A stretch of 64,000 nucleotides of DNA from Flavobacterium sp. SLB02 (GCF_009664855.1 NZ_CP045928.1:5928518-5992517), one strand, 5' to 3'; counted from the stretch's first letter, positions 9,975 to 18,806 are shown. A program made the numbers and translations. Notes: generated from the sequence alone by a model not told the origin.

Positions 9975-10004
9975 TTGGAATTTGGAATTAAAAAATTGGA
10001 ATTT
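9975..10004. repeat. Second copy of the TTGGAATTT repeat
   Basis: TTGGAATTTGGAATT, a short A-rich spacer, then TTGGAATTT matches the arrangement at 2595-2624. It ends two bases before the mpl start codon, so it forms the mpl 5' leader. Confidence 0.6.
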
Positions 10005-10006
10005 AA

Positions 10007-11362
10007 ATGAAAACACATTTCATCGCCATTGGCGGAAGTGCCATGCACAATTTAGCATTAGCATTGCATAACAAAGGATATCAGGTAACAGGTAGTGATG
10101 ATGCTATTTTTGAACCATCAAAATCAAGATTAGAAAAAAAGGGAATTTTACCTGCTGAATTAGGTTGGTTTCCTGAAAAAATAACCGCCGATATTGATGC
10201 TATAATTTTAGGAATGCATGCAAAAGCGGATAATCCGGAATTGCTAAAAGCGCAGGAATTAGGATTGAAAATTTACTCATATCCGGAGTTTTTATACGAG
10301 CAGTCTAAAAATAAAACGCGTGTTGTTATTGGAGGTTCTCACGGAAAGACAACTATTACTTCGATGATTTTGCACGTTATGCATTATCATAATATCGAAG
10401 TTGATTATATGGTAGGAGCACAGCTTGAAGGTTTTGATACTATGGTGCATCTTACAGAAGAAAATGACTTTATGGTTCTGGAAGGCGATGAGTATTTATC
10501 ATCTCCTATAGACAGACGTCCAAAATTTCATTTGTATCAACCAAATATTGCTTTAATTTCAGGAATTGCCTGGGATCATATCAATGTTTTTCCAACCTAT
10601 GAAAATTATGTCGAGCAATTCGAAATTTTCATAGCTAAAATTACTAATGGAGGAATCCTGGTTTATAACGAAGAGGACCCGGAAGTAAAGCGTGTTGCTG
10701 AAGCCGCTACAAACCCTATTCGTAAATTGGCTTATGCAACTCCAAAATATAGTGTAAATGATGGAGTTACTTTATTAGAAACTCCGGAAGGCGATATGCC
10801 AATCGAAGTTTTTGGTGCACACAACTTGAATAATCTGGCTGGAGCAAAATGGATTTGCCAAAACATGGGCGTAGACGAAGCTGATTTCTATGAAGCAATT
10901 GCAAGTTTTAAAGGCGCATCGAAACGTTTAGAAAAAATTGCTGAAGGAAAAGGAAAAGTGGCCTATAAAGATTTTGCACATTCTCCTAGTAAAGTGGCTG
11001 CAACCACAAAAGCAGTAAAAGAGCAGTACCCAAACAGGACTTTGGTAGCTTGTCTGGAATTGCATACTTATAGTAGTTTAAATGCCGAATTTTTAAAAGA
11101 ATATGAAGGAGCTTTAGAATATGCAGATGTTGCTGTAGTTTTCTATTCTCCGGATGCTGTAAAAATTAAGCAATTAGAAGAGGTAACCTATGAACAAATT
11201 GCAACAGCTTTCAATCGAAAAGATTTAGTTATTTATACAAACCCGGCTGAGTTCAAAGAATATTTATTTAATTTAAATCTTGATAATTCTGCTTTGTTAT
11301 TGATGAGTTCAGGAAATTACGGAGGATTAAACTTTGATGATGTAAAAGGTTTAATTGAGTAG
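10007..11362 (+). CDS. mpl: Murein peptide ligase (UDP-MurNAc:L-Ala-gamma-D-Glu-meso-DAP ligase)
   Basis: This is a 451-residue Mur-ligase family protein that reattaches the recycled tripeptide L-Ala-gamma-D-Glu-meso-DAP to UDP-N-acetylmuramate with ATP, in cytoplasmic peptidoglycan recycling. The N-terminal nucleotide-sugar domain begins HFIAIGGSAMHNLALAL. The ATP loop GSHGKTT is at residues 110-116. MEGDEY-like (LEGDEYLSS) and DHINVFPTYENY segments belong to the central domain, and DFAHSPSKVAATTKA marks the C-terminal domain, where Mpl has AHHPT/DFAHHP-type sequence. The very short N-terminus and DFAH motif favour Mpl over MurC. The next gene begins 11 bases after its stop. Confidence 0.92.
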   Translation: MKTHFIAIGGSAMHNLALALHNKGYQVTGSDDAIFEPSKSRLEKKGILPAELGWFPEKITADIDAIILGMHAKADNPELLKAQELGLKIYSYPEFLYEQSKNKTRVVIGGSHGKTTITSMILHVMHYHNIEVDYMVGAQLEGFDTMVHLTEENDFMVLEGDEYLSSPIDRRPKFHLYQPNIALISGIAWDHINVFPTYENYVEQFEIFIAKITNGGILVYNEEDPEVKRVAEAATNPIRKLAYATPKYSVNDGVTLLETPEGDMPIEVFGAHNLNNLAGAKWICQNMGVDEADFYEAIASFKGASKRLEKIAEGKGKVAYKDFAHSPSKVAATTKAVKEQYPNRTLVACLELHTYSSLNAEFLKEYEGALEYADVAVVFYSPDAVKIKQLEEVTYEQIATAFNRKDLVIYTNPAEFKEYLFNLNLDNSALLLMSSGNYGGLNFDDVKGLIE

Positions 11363-11373
11363 TTTTATATGAA

Positions 11374-12030
11374 ATGGATAGAAGGACTAATGAATTAAAA
11401 CAAAGAAAAAGACAGTTAAAAAATGAAATAAAACGTAGTGATAAAAAACTGTATAAGTTATTAGTTGGTTTTTCTGTTTTCGGAATTTTAAATTGGCTTT
11501 TCTGGTATAACCAGTATCTAAATGAGGGAATTCTTTGTCATATAACATTTATTTATCTACCCATGCTACTGGGGATGATTTTCTTTTATTTTAAGTTTAA
11601 TTCTTTTGTTAAATATTATTCAGATACTACAACAATCCTTGATAAGATTGGCTGTTTTTTGCTTTTGTTATTAATGGGCATCATGATTTCTTTTCTTAGT
11701 TTTGGAACAGTATCTGATATTATTTATAAGTCTTTAATGGATTATTCTGTTAAGGATAAGTCAACAGTAATACAATTTTATAGCATCGACAGATTTATTT
11801 ACGGAACTGGAGGGAGAAATAGCATCAATCGATTTTCAAGGATTGAATATCATGATGCAACAATGCAAAATGGTAACTTTAGCCTTAGTAAGTTTAATGG
11901 TTATGATTCGGCAGTTATTGGTGAATTAAAAAATTTGGATAACGACGAGGTCAAAAAGAAGAAATTGGTTTTGTACACCAAAGAAGGTTTTTGGGGGATA
12001 AAAAAGATTATACACTTCAATGTTAAATAA
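11374..12030 (+). CDS. Unknown membrane protein with three predicted helices
   Basis: I do not recognise this 218-residue protein. It has a charged N-terminus rich in Lys and Arg (residues 1-26), three hydrophobic segments (about 29-47, 56-72 and 91-113), then a hydrophilic C-terminal half of about 100 residues. It is more AT-rich than mpl. The next DNA downstream is a GNAT gene that has lost its 5' half, so this gene may have arrived by an insertion or replacement that cut the acetyltransferase gene. Confidence 0.6.
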   Translation: MDRRTNELKQRKRQLKNEIKRSDKKLYKLLVGFSVFGILNWLFWYNQYLNEGILCHITFIYLPMLLGMIFFYFKFNSFVKYYSDTTTILDKIGCFLLLLLMGIMISFLSFGTVSDIIYKSLMDYSVKDKSTVIQFYSIDRFIYGTGGRNSINRFSRIEYHDATMQNGNFSLSKFNGYDSAVIGELKNLDNDEVKKKKLVLYTKEGFWGIKKIIHFNVK

Positions 12031-12039
12031 TTAATATAA

Positions 12040-12237
12040 AGCCAATCGAAATTGCGACTGGAAAAAGAAGCTATAGACCAGGGTTTTGAAGTGATTATTT
12101 TAGAAACGCTGTACAAGCAAACAGAAGCGATTAGTTTGTACCAAAAGGCAGGTTTTGAAATTGTAGAAAACTACGAACCATATGTGGGGTTGTTAAATAG
12201 TATTTACATGAGCAAATCAATTAATACATTACAATAA
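12040..12237 (+). pseudogene. 3' fragment of a GNAT N-acetyltransferase gene
   Basis: The reading frame encodes only the last ~60 residues of a GNAT fold: RLEKEAIDQGFEVIILETL (helix then beta strand) and EAISLYQKAGFEIVENY, the typical acetyl-CoA-side C-terminal motif. The first two-thirds of the domain, including the Q/RxxGxG/A acetyl-CoA loop, is missing. A stop codon at 12037 closes the frame on the left and only a TTG (12052) could serve as a start. I infer a 5'-truncated remnant. Its stop directly abuts the radC start. Confidence 0.75.
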
Positions 12238-12925
12238 ATGGACGCTACTTTTTTCCGAATCTCAGAATGGTCAGAAGAAGATCGTCCTCGTGAAAAATTA
12301 ATGCTTAAAGGTAAAGAGGCTTTGAGCAACGCTGAATTAATTGCTATTTTAATTGGTTCGGGAAGTCGAAATGAGTCTGCTGTAGCTTTAAGCAAAAGAA
12401 TTTTATCCAGTGTCGATAGTTTGAACGCGTTAGGTAAAATGTCTGTTTCGCAATTAGTTAATTATAAAGGAATAGGAGAGTCCAAGGCAATTACAATTAT
12501 GCCGCATTGGAGCTGGGTCGCCGCAGAAGGGCCGAAGATGAGGTTGATTTAATAAAAGTTACTTCTAGTAAAAAAATATTCGAAATGATGCACCCTATTA
12601 TTGGTGAATTAGTACATGAAGAATTTTGGGTGCTTTTTCTTAATAATTCCAATAAGATGATTTCTAAATCCCAACCTAGTAAAGGGGGAATGACAGGAAC
12701 AATTGTTGATGTGTGTCTTGTATTAAAATTAGCACTAAAAATGGCGCTACAGGCCTGATTTTGTGTCATAATCATCCCTCAGGTAACTTAGAGCCCAGTA
12801 AGGCTGACAAAGAAATTACAAAAAAACTAAAAGGGGCAGGTGAGAGTTTAGATGTTAAAGTTTTAGATCATTTGATTATTACTGAAACAAAATATTATAG
12901 TTTTGTAGATGAAGGAATTTTTTAA
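12238..12925 (+). pseudogene. radC: radC (JAB-domain DNA repair protein family) with two frameshifts
   Basis: Three overlapping frames together give a full-length RadC of about 228 residues. Frame 1 (12238 to about 12497) covers MDATFFRISEWSEEDRPREK to KGIGESKAITI. A one-base loss near 12497-12500 moves into the frame coding ALELGRRRRAEDEVDL to LVLKLALK. A second one-base loss in the A run near 12738 moves into the frame coding NGATGLILCHNHPSGNLEPSK to the end. The JAB metal motif CHNHPSG is intact. The product would be non-functional unless both sites are sequencing errors. The HAD gene follows three bases after the stop. Confidence 0.85.
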
Positions 12926-12928
12926 CAG

Positions 12929-13615
12929 ATGAACACAAATATTACCGATGTTTTTTTTGATTTAGATCATACCCTTTGGGATTTTGATAAGAACTCAGAG
13001 ATGGCTTTTGATCGAATTTTTAAGAACAGATTTCCTGAAATTAAAATACAGGATTTTATAGAAAAATACGCTCCTATAAATCAGGAATGCTGGAAGCTTT
13101 ATCAAAACGATAAAATTACACACTTAGAATTACGCTACAATAGATTAAAGTTTTCTTTTGATGCTTTGAATATTGAGATTTCTGATGAAAATATCAATCA
13201 AATTGCAAATGATTATATAGAGTTTTTAACTGATAATAACCATCTCTTTGATGGTGCAATTGAAGTTTTAGAATACTTGCGACCAAAGTACAGACTACAT
13301 ATCATTACCAATGGTTTTGCCAATGTTCAGGATAAGAAAATTAATAATGCCTTACTTTCTGGATATTTCGAGACTATAACAAATTCTGAATTGGCGGGCG
13401 TAAAAAAGCCAAATAGTATTATCTTTGATTATGCTGTAAATTTTGCTAAAGCATCAAAAGAGAATAGTATAATGATTGGTGATTGCCTTGACGCCGATGT
13501 CAATGGGGCTTTAAATGCTGGTCTGGATGCTATCTTTTTTAATGACAAAAAAATTACAGCCCCGGAAAACATAAAACAAATAAACCATTTATTAGAACTT
13601 AAAAAATATTTATAA
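12929..13615 (+). CDS. YjjG-type HAD nucleotidase
   Basis: This is a 228-residue HAD-superfamily phosphatase of the YjjG family, which dephosphorylates non-canonical pyrimidine nucleotides and helps clean the nucleotide pool. Motif I is FFDLDHTLWDF with Asp11 as nucleophile and Asp13 as acid/base. Motif II is the Thr in HIITNGFA, motif III the Lys in AGVKKPN, and motif IV is MIGDCLDADVNGA. The helical cap lies between motifs I and II. It starts three bases after radC and runs into the next gene with only a two-base gap, suggesting co-transcription. Substrate assignment is by family only. Confidence 0.88.
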   Translation: MNTNITDVFFDLDHTLWDFDKNSEMAFDRIFKNRFPEIKIQDFIEKYAPINQECWKLYQNDKITHLELRYNRLKFSFDALNIEISDENINQIANDYIEFLTDNNHLFDGAIEVLEYLRPKYRLHIITNGFANVQDKKINNALLSGYFETITNSELAGVKKPNSIIFDYAVNFAKASKENSIMIGDCLDADVNGALNAGLDAIFFNDKKITAPENIKQINHLLELKKYL

Positions 13616-13617
13616 TT

Positions 13618-14361
13618 ATGAGAATTAAATTTTTGTTGATAGCACTTCTTACCTCAGTGATTGGATTTTCACAAAGTGTTAATGATTACAAAGCAGTTAT
13701 TGTACCTTTAAAATATGATTTTCTTAAAACAGAAAATCAATATAGGTTATCAACGATGACTAAGGCAAATTTAGTAAAAGCCGGTTTTCAGGCTTTTTAT
13801 GCTAATGAACAACTTCCTGCAGGATTTGCTGATCGTTGTGATCTATTATATGTTGATGTAAAAAGAGATAATGGATTTTTAATAACTAAACTTTATTTAG
13901 AATTTAGAGATTGTTACGGAAAGGTTATTTATACTTCACAAGTAGGGAAAAGCAAAGAGAAAGAATATGAATCTGCCTACAGAGAAAGTCTTGAGTTGGC
14001 GTTTGTTTCTATAAATGCGCTGAATTATAAATATAACGGAACAAATGCTAATACAGCAAAAGTTACTGCTTCGGTTCCTGCAACTCCTCAAAATGTCGCA
14101 GCATCAGTAGTTGTATCGGCTCCAGTTGCAGATATCACAGACCCGAACTTATTATATGCCCAACCAACAGAAAACGGATATCAGTTAATTGACAAAACTC
14201 CTAAAGTAGTAATGAAGTTGTTAAAAACATCTCGTCCGGATTCATTTATTGCGATAAAAGATGGTATTCAGGGATCATTAAATGCAAAAGACAATCAATG
14301 GTTTTTTGAGTATTACAAAAATGATCAATTAATATCTGAAAAAGTGGTAGTGAAATTCTAA
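13618..14361 (+). CDS. Unknown secreted protein
   Basis: The 247-residue protein has a clear signal peptide (LLIALLTSVIGFSQ, cleavage near residue 19). The N-terminal ~140 residues form a mixed alpha/beta segment (DYKAVIVPLKYDFLKTENQYRLS, CDLLYVDVKRDNGFL). A low-complexity Ala/Val/Pro/Thr linker (about residues 145-170) leads to a short C-terminal domain starting NLLYAQPTENGYQLIDKTPKVVM. I recognise this as a type of Flavobacterium hypothetical protein but can give no function. It follows the HAD gene by two bases and is convergent with rarA. Confidence 0.65.
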   Translation: MRIKFLLIALLTSVIGFSQSVNDYKAVIVPLKYDFLKTENQYRLSTMTKANLVKAGFQAFYANEQLPAGFADRCDLLYVDVKRDNGFLITKLYLEFRDCYGKVIYTSQVGKSKEKEYESAYRESLELAFVSINALNYKYNGTNANTAKVTASVPATPQNVAASVVVSAPVADITDPNLLYAQPTENGYQLIDKTPKVVMKLLKTSRPDSFIAIKDGIQGSLNAKDNQWFFEYYKNDQLISEKVVVKF

Positions 14362-14375
14362 AAATAAAATACGGT

Positions 14376-15653
14376 TTAATACCCGTATTTATCTTTCCAA
14401 CGGTTCTTTAAAAATTCGCGGTTGCTATTCTCTCTTGAATTGTTTCCCGGATTATAAAGAACCGTTTTTTTTATGGCGTCAGGTAAAAATTCCTGTTCTG
14501 CAAAATTATTAGCATAATCGTGCGAATATTTATAATCATCACCATAACCTAATTCTTTCATAAGTTTGGTAGGTGCATTTCTTAAATGAATAGGAACAGG
14601 CAAGTCTCCTGTTTGTTTTACCAATTGCTGTGCATTGCCAATAGCCATATAAGACGCATTGCTTTTTGGCGAGGTTGCCAAATAAATAGCACATTGGCTT
14701 AATATAATTCGGCTTTCAGGATAACCAATTGTAGTTACGGCCTGAAAGGTGTTATTGGCCATTATAAAAGCCGTTGGATTCGCATTACCGATATCCTCAC
14801 TAGATAAAATAAGCATCCTTCTGGCAATAAATTTTACATCTTCACCACCTTCAATCATTCTTGCCAGCCAATAAACCGCTCCATTTGGATCACTGCCTCG
14901 TATTGATTTTATAAAGGCCGAAACAATATCATAATGTTGCTCGCCACTTTTGTCATACAAAACAGTATTTTGCTGAACCAGTTCGAAAACCCGATCGTTT
15001 GTAATAATTATTTCATCACCGGATGAAGCATTTACGACAAGTTCAAAAATGTTCAATAATTTTCTTCCGTCTCCGCCAGAAAGTCGGAGCAAAGCTTCTG
15101 TTTCTTTTAGTGTGATACTTTTGGAAGCCAGATAAGTATCTGTTTTTACGGCACGATGTAATAAAGCTTCAAGATCTGCTTTTGTAAAGGCATTTAGTAT
15201 ATAGACCTGGCAACGTGACAATAATGCAGGAATAACTTCAAAACTCGGATTCTCTGTCGTCGCACCAATAAGTGTAATCCATCCTTTTTCCACTGCTGCC
15301 AAAAGTGAGTCTTGTTGGGATTTACTAAATCGGTGAATCTCATCAATAAATAAAATAGGATTTTTTGCAGTAAACAATCCGCCGCTTTGTTTGGCTTTTT
15401 CAATTACATCACGAATATCTTTTACGCCCGAATTTATAGCGCTCAAGATGTAAAATGGGCGCTTTGATTCCTGAGCAATAATTTGGGCCAAGGTTGTTTT
15501 TCCTGTACCCGGAGGCCCCCAAAATATCAATGACGGAATAATTCCTTTCGAAATTTGTTGCGTTAGCGAACCGTTTGGTCCAACCAAATGACTTTGACTA
15601 ATGTAATCTTCTAATTGCTGTGGGCGAATACGCTCGGCTAAAGGTGCTTCCAT
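14376..15653 (-). CDS. rarA: Replication-associated recombination protein A (RarA/MgsA)
   Basis: This is a 425-residue AAA+ ATPase of the RarA/MgsA/WRNIP1 family, which acts at stalled replication forks with SSB. The Walker A motif GPPGTGKTT is at residues 46-54. Walker B FIDEIHRFSK is at residues 102-111 and is followed by the sensor I region TLIGATTENPSFEV. The C-terminal part has the MgsA helical tetramerisation domain (GSDPNGAVYWLARMIEGGED, ARRMLILSSEDIGNA). Length is normal. It reads toward the unknown secreted gene and is divergent from the rhomboid gene. Confidence 0.95.
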   Translation of the reverse strand: MEAPLAERIRPQQLEDYISQSHLVGPNGSLTQQISKGIIPSLIFWGPPGTGKTTLAQIIAQESKRPFYILSAINSGVKDIRDVIEKAKQSGGLFTAKNPILFIDEIHRFSKSQQDSLLAAVEKGWITLIGATTENPSFEVIPALLSRCQVYILNAFTKADLEALLHRAVKTDTYLASKSITLKETEALLRLSGGDGRKLLNIFELVVNASSGDEIIITNDRVFELVQQNTVLYDKSGEQHYDIVSAFIKSIRGSDPNGAVYWLARMIEGGEDVKFIARRMLILSSEDIGNANPTAFIMANNTFQAVTTIGYPESRIILSQCAIYLATSPKSNASYMAIGNAQQLVKQTGDLPVPIHLRNAPTKLMKELGYGDDYKYSHDYANNFAEQEFLPDAIKKTVLYNPGNNSRENSNREFLKNRWKDKYGY

Positions 15654-15805
15654 TCTGTAAAATTACTATTTCAATTTTAATTTCATAGTTAAAAAAGGGT
15701 TGCAAATCATAACAAAGGGCATAAAGGCTTTAGCTGACAAATTATCAGTAAATTGTAATTGGATAGTTTTTTGATATTGTCTTTTTAACTTTATTTCCAA
15801 AAATA

Positions 15806-16570
15806 ATGAATGATAACCAATTTAAATTTTCGAATGCCGTTATTGGTCTTCCTGTTTTGTTTGTTCTTTTTTTGTGGATTGTTTATTGGATGCAAATCCG
15901 CTTCGATTTTGATTTTTATCAACATGGTATTTATCCACGTGACTTTTCAGGTTTACAAGGTGTTTTGTTTAGTCCTTTTATTCATGAAAATCTAGATCAT
16001 TTATATAATAATTCTATCCCGCTACTTGTATTATTGGCGGCTATGCAGTTTTTTTATCCCAAACAATCTTTTGCTGTTATTGCTTTCGGGATTTTATTTT
16101 CTGGTTTAATAACCTGGGTTATTGGTCGTGAAAATTATCATATTGGTGCAAGTGGATTGATTTATGTTTTGGTTAGTTTTATTTTTTTTAAAGGAATTCA
16201 AACTCGTTATTATCGCTTAGTAGCACTTTCATTATCGGTAATTTTACTTTATGGCGGAATGATTTGGTATGTTTTTCCCGATGTAGATAAGACAATTTCC
16301 TGGGAAGGCCATTTGGCTGGTTTTATTACCGGATTTGGGATGTCTTTGATCTATAAAACACCAGAATATACGAAGCCAATTGTTTACGAATGGCAAAAGC
16401 CTGATTTTAATCCTGAAGAAGATGCGTTTATGAAACATTTTGATGAAAATGGAAATTTCGTAAATACTGAAACACCAGAAGAAGAACCGGAGTATTTTTC
16501 GACTTATTATAATTCTGATGTTTCAGTTAATTATACTGTAACCAAAACAGAATCAGAGGATAAAATGTAA
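15806..16570 (+). CDS. Rhomboid-family intramembrane serine protease
   Basis: The 254-residue inner-membrane protein has about six hydrophobic helices and the rhomboid catalytic dyad: Ser116 in GASGLIY and His169 in HLAGFITGFGMS. The helix-2 motif HENLDHLYNNS (residues about 60-70) is the expected oxyanion-side element. A hydrophilic C-terminal tail of about 60 residues (EEEPEYFSTYYNSD) is extra to the core. Rhomboids cut single-pass membrane proteins inside the bilayer. No substrate is apparent nearby. Confidence 0.92.
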   Translation: MNDNQFKFSNAVIGLPVLFVLFLWIVYWMQIRFDFDFYQHGIYPRDFSGLQGVLFSPFIHENLDHLYNNSIPLLVLLAAMQFFYPKQSFAVIAFGILFSGLITWVIGRENYHIGASGLIYVLVSFIFFKGIQTRYYRLVALSLSVILLYGGMIWYVFPDVDKTISWEGHLAGFITGFGMSLIYKTPEYTKPIVYEWQKPDFNPEEDAFMKHFDENGNFVNTETPEEEPEYFSTYYNSDVSVNYTVTKTESEDKM

Positions 16571-16635
16571 AGTGCAAGATTTGAATTCATTTAAATGACT
16601 ATTTTGCTTATATTTTAATTTAAATTAATGTGTTA

Positions 16636-17140
16636 TGAGAAAAAATAAACTTTACACTTGTTTTTTTATTAGTCTTAATTAGTTCAAAAAACCATGCGCA
16701 ATGCGATATAAAGAATCGAGTGCTTGCTGATGGTACTGTGACATACTATTTCGAGCCAGCCAATTTTTATACCACAATATCAAAATCATTAAAATTAATA
16801 TTGTAACAGATAAAGAACATTTTTTTATAGCGCTGCAGCCTTCGCCATTTCCTGCTAAAAAAGATGGCGTTAAAATTAAAGATGATTTAGGGATTCATCT
16901 TCGGTTAAAAATATTTATAAACGAAGACATTACGATACTCAGTACAGCAATAGCGATTCAGTGATGCAAGTGCTTTATTTAATAGATCAAAAAGATATTG
17001 AAGCTTTTTCTAAGTTTGAAGCTGTCGTAGCTGAAATTAATATGGAAGGAACAGAGTTTGTTCGTAATTATGATTTCAAATTACATAAAGGTGCTACAGT
17101 AAAACAGCTGGCTTGTTTTTTGAAAAAATATGATAAATAA
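16636..17140 (+). pseudogene. Broken gene for an unknown small secreted protein
   Basis: The DNA encodes a coherent protein of about 165 residues only if three single-base changes are made. Removing one A in the first A run (about 16640) gives MRKINFTLVFLLVLISS...AQ, a signal peptide. Adding one A near 16777 joins FEPANFYTT to IKIIKINIVTDKEHFF. Adding one T near 16905 joins DDLGIHL to SVKNIYKRRHYDTQYS and the C-terminus VKQLACFLKKYDK. I do not recognise the family. It could be real decay or sequence error, and the neighbouring DUF2490 gene has the same kind of lesions. Confidence 0.6.
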
Positions 17141-17146
17141 AAAGTA

Positions 17147-17923
17147 CTAATCTTCACTTGAAGCTTCGTTTTTATGATGTAACTTTTTATTCAAGTTTTT
17201 AAATAGATTATTAAAAGTAACAGTCAAAGATGCCACATTCACAATTTGATTTTCCTCGTCCCTGAGTAGGTATTGGTTGGCGTAAGTTACTTCGACATGT
17301 ATGTCGTCATTAAATAAATATCCTGCACCAAGATTTAGCCGGTTGTCAAAGAAGCTAAGGCCTGTTACTTTTGTTCCCGATTTAAAGGAGAGCTCATCTG
17401 AAGCAATTGCATAAACAACACTTTCTCTTAAAACTTTACTGTTTATAGGTTGAATGTAATTTATTTGTTGGCGATATCTAACATTATCATAGTCTTTCTC
17501 TTCATTTCGCATATGTCTCAATTCCATTCTCATTCGGGTACTTAAGGTGTAACCTGTTTTTGAAAATAGTAAATTCCTTGTAAAGCAAATCTAACCTCGG
17601 GAGATTTAAACTGACCAATTTCCGGAACGTCTTTGTTGTAATTGTAAGGCGGGAAAGAAGAAAGTAGTAATGTCTCCAAACTCGTGCGGAACGCTGTATG
17701 TTTTGTTAAAAGATATTAGAAGAAGATTCTGTGTTGCTATAGACGGTTCCAAGATTAATTCAGCCGACCATTTTTCATTGATTGTTCTGTTAAACTGAAT
17801 TTCATTCCAAAATTGGTTGTATGTAGTAGTTTGTCCGTAATTAATACTTGTAATCAATGCAATTACAAGTATTAAATCGGTTCTTTTGGAAGATATGTTG
17901 TGAGTAGGGTTTAAAGACATCAA
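17147..17923 (-). pseudogene. DUF2490 family protein gene with several frameshifts
   Basis: The two ends are recognisable as a DUF2490 (beta-barrel-like, secreted) protein. The start carries a signal segment and TTTYNQFWNEIQFNRTINEKWSAEL, and the end MRMELRHMRNEEKDYDNV to FNNLFKNLNKKLHHK. Between them the frame changes repeatedly: NLGTVYSNTESSSNIF, QRSARVW, HYYF, then NKDVPEIGQFKSPEVRFALQGIYYFQ all lie in different frames. The last break is one A short in an A run before GYTLSTRMRMEL (near 17559). At least four single-base losses are needed to restore one frame. Its stop is seven bases from the end of the convergent broken gene. Confidence 0.75.
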
Positions 17924-17962
17924 TTATTATATTTGTTTGTCAGCCTAATTCCTCAATACTAT

Positions 17963-18697
17963 TTAGCTTCTTTGTCTAACAGTCTCGTATAAAAATGCGC
18001 CACAAGCTACAGAAACGTTTAGAGATCCTATTGATCCGAACATTGGCAGTTTTGCTTTTTCATCAACGATTTTAAGTACAGAAGGGTTTATTCCTCTTTC
18101 TTCAGATCCCATAATAATGGCTAAAGGTTCGTTTAATTTAACGTCATATATATTTTGATCTGTTTTTTCAGTTGCGGCAACAGTTTTGATGCCTGATCCC
18201 TGAAGATAAAAAATAGCATCTTTGATATGTTCAACTTTGCAAATAGGCACATTAAATACAGCTCCTGCTGATGTTTTAACGGTGTCTCCGTTTACTGGGG
18301 CAGAACCAGATTTTTGTACAATGATGCCGTTTACACCTGTACATTCTGCTGTTCTTATGATAGCTCCAAAATTACGGGCATCAGAAATCTGATCTAATAT
18401 TAAAAATAAAGGTTTAGTTCCAGATGCAATGGTTGATTCAACTAAATGTTCCAGTTCTATAAAACCAATAGGGGAGATAGTTGCAACTGCTCCCTGGTGA
18501 TTGTTTGGAGTTAATCGATTTAATTTTTCTACAGGTACGTACGAGAAATTAATGTTAGCGCGTTTCATCACTTTCATTAAGTCTTTCATTAACTCTCCTG
18601 AAATCTCTTTTTGTATAAATACTTTATCGACTTCTTTACCTGCTTGAATTGCTTCTATAATGGCTCTAATTCCAAATATTTGATGTTCTTTTTCCAT
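17963..18697 (-). CDS. rlmB: 23S rRNA Gm2251 2'-O-methyltransferase (RlmB/SpoU family)
   Basis: This is a 244-residue SPOUT methyltransferase that 2'-O-methylates a guanosine in the peptidyl-transferase P loop of 23S rRNA. An N-terminal substrate-binding domain (MEKEHQIFGIRAIIEAI) precedes the knotted domain, with DQISDARNFGAIIRTAE (motif 1, with the NxR Asn and Arg), IIMGSEERGI (motif 2) and LPMFGSIGSLNVSVACG (motif 3). I chose the ATG at 18697. A longer frame reaches 18757 but would include a -7 box (TATATTTG, 18709-18702) and a terminator stem. The box lies only four bases from the ATG, so the mRNA may be leaderless. Confidence 0.93.
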   Translation of the reverse strand: MEKEHQIFGIRAIIEAIQAGKEVDKVFIQKEISGELMKDLMKVMKRANINFSYVPVEKLNRLTPNNHQGAVATISPIGFIELEHLVESTIASGTKPLFLILDQISDARNFGAIIRTAECTGVNGIIVQKSGSAPVNGDTVKTSAGAVFNVPICKVEHIKDAIFYLQGSGIKTVAATEKTDQNIYDVKLNEPLAIIMGSEERGINPSVLKIVDEKAKLPMFGSIGSLNVSVACGAFLYETVRQRS

Positions 18698-18723
18698 GGG
18701 ACAAATATAGGGATAATGTTTGC

Positions 18724-18752
18724 AAAAAAAAATCACTCTGAAAAGAGAGTGA
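18724..18752 (-). terminator. Intrinsic terminator upstream of rlmB
   Basis: Read leftward, TCACTCT-CTTTTC-AGAGTGA (18752-18733) is followed by nine T residues (18732-18724). It is a second stop for transcripts coming from the SusD gene and insulates rlmB. Confidence 0.8.
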
Positions 18753-18806
18753 CACAAGTAATTGTTTTATATTTTGACAAAAGGTTTTGTTGAAATCTCT
18801 AAAAGT

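Noticed and set aside
12238..12925. Three separate small genes in the radC region
   Set aside because: Their translations are consecutive pieces of one RadC protein, so they are one frameshifted gene.
18698..18757. Longer N-terminus for RlmB
   Set aside because: The extra 20 residues are unlike the family and the DNA holds a terminator stem and a promoter box.
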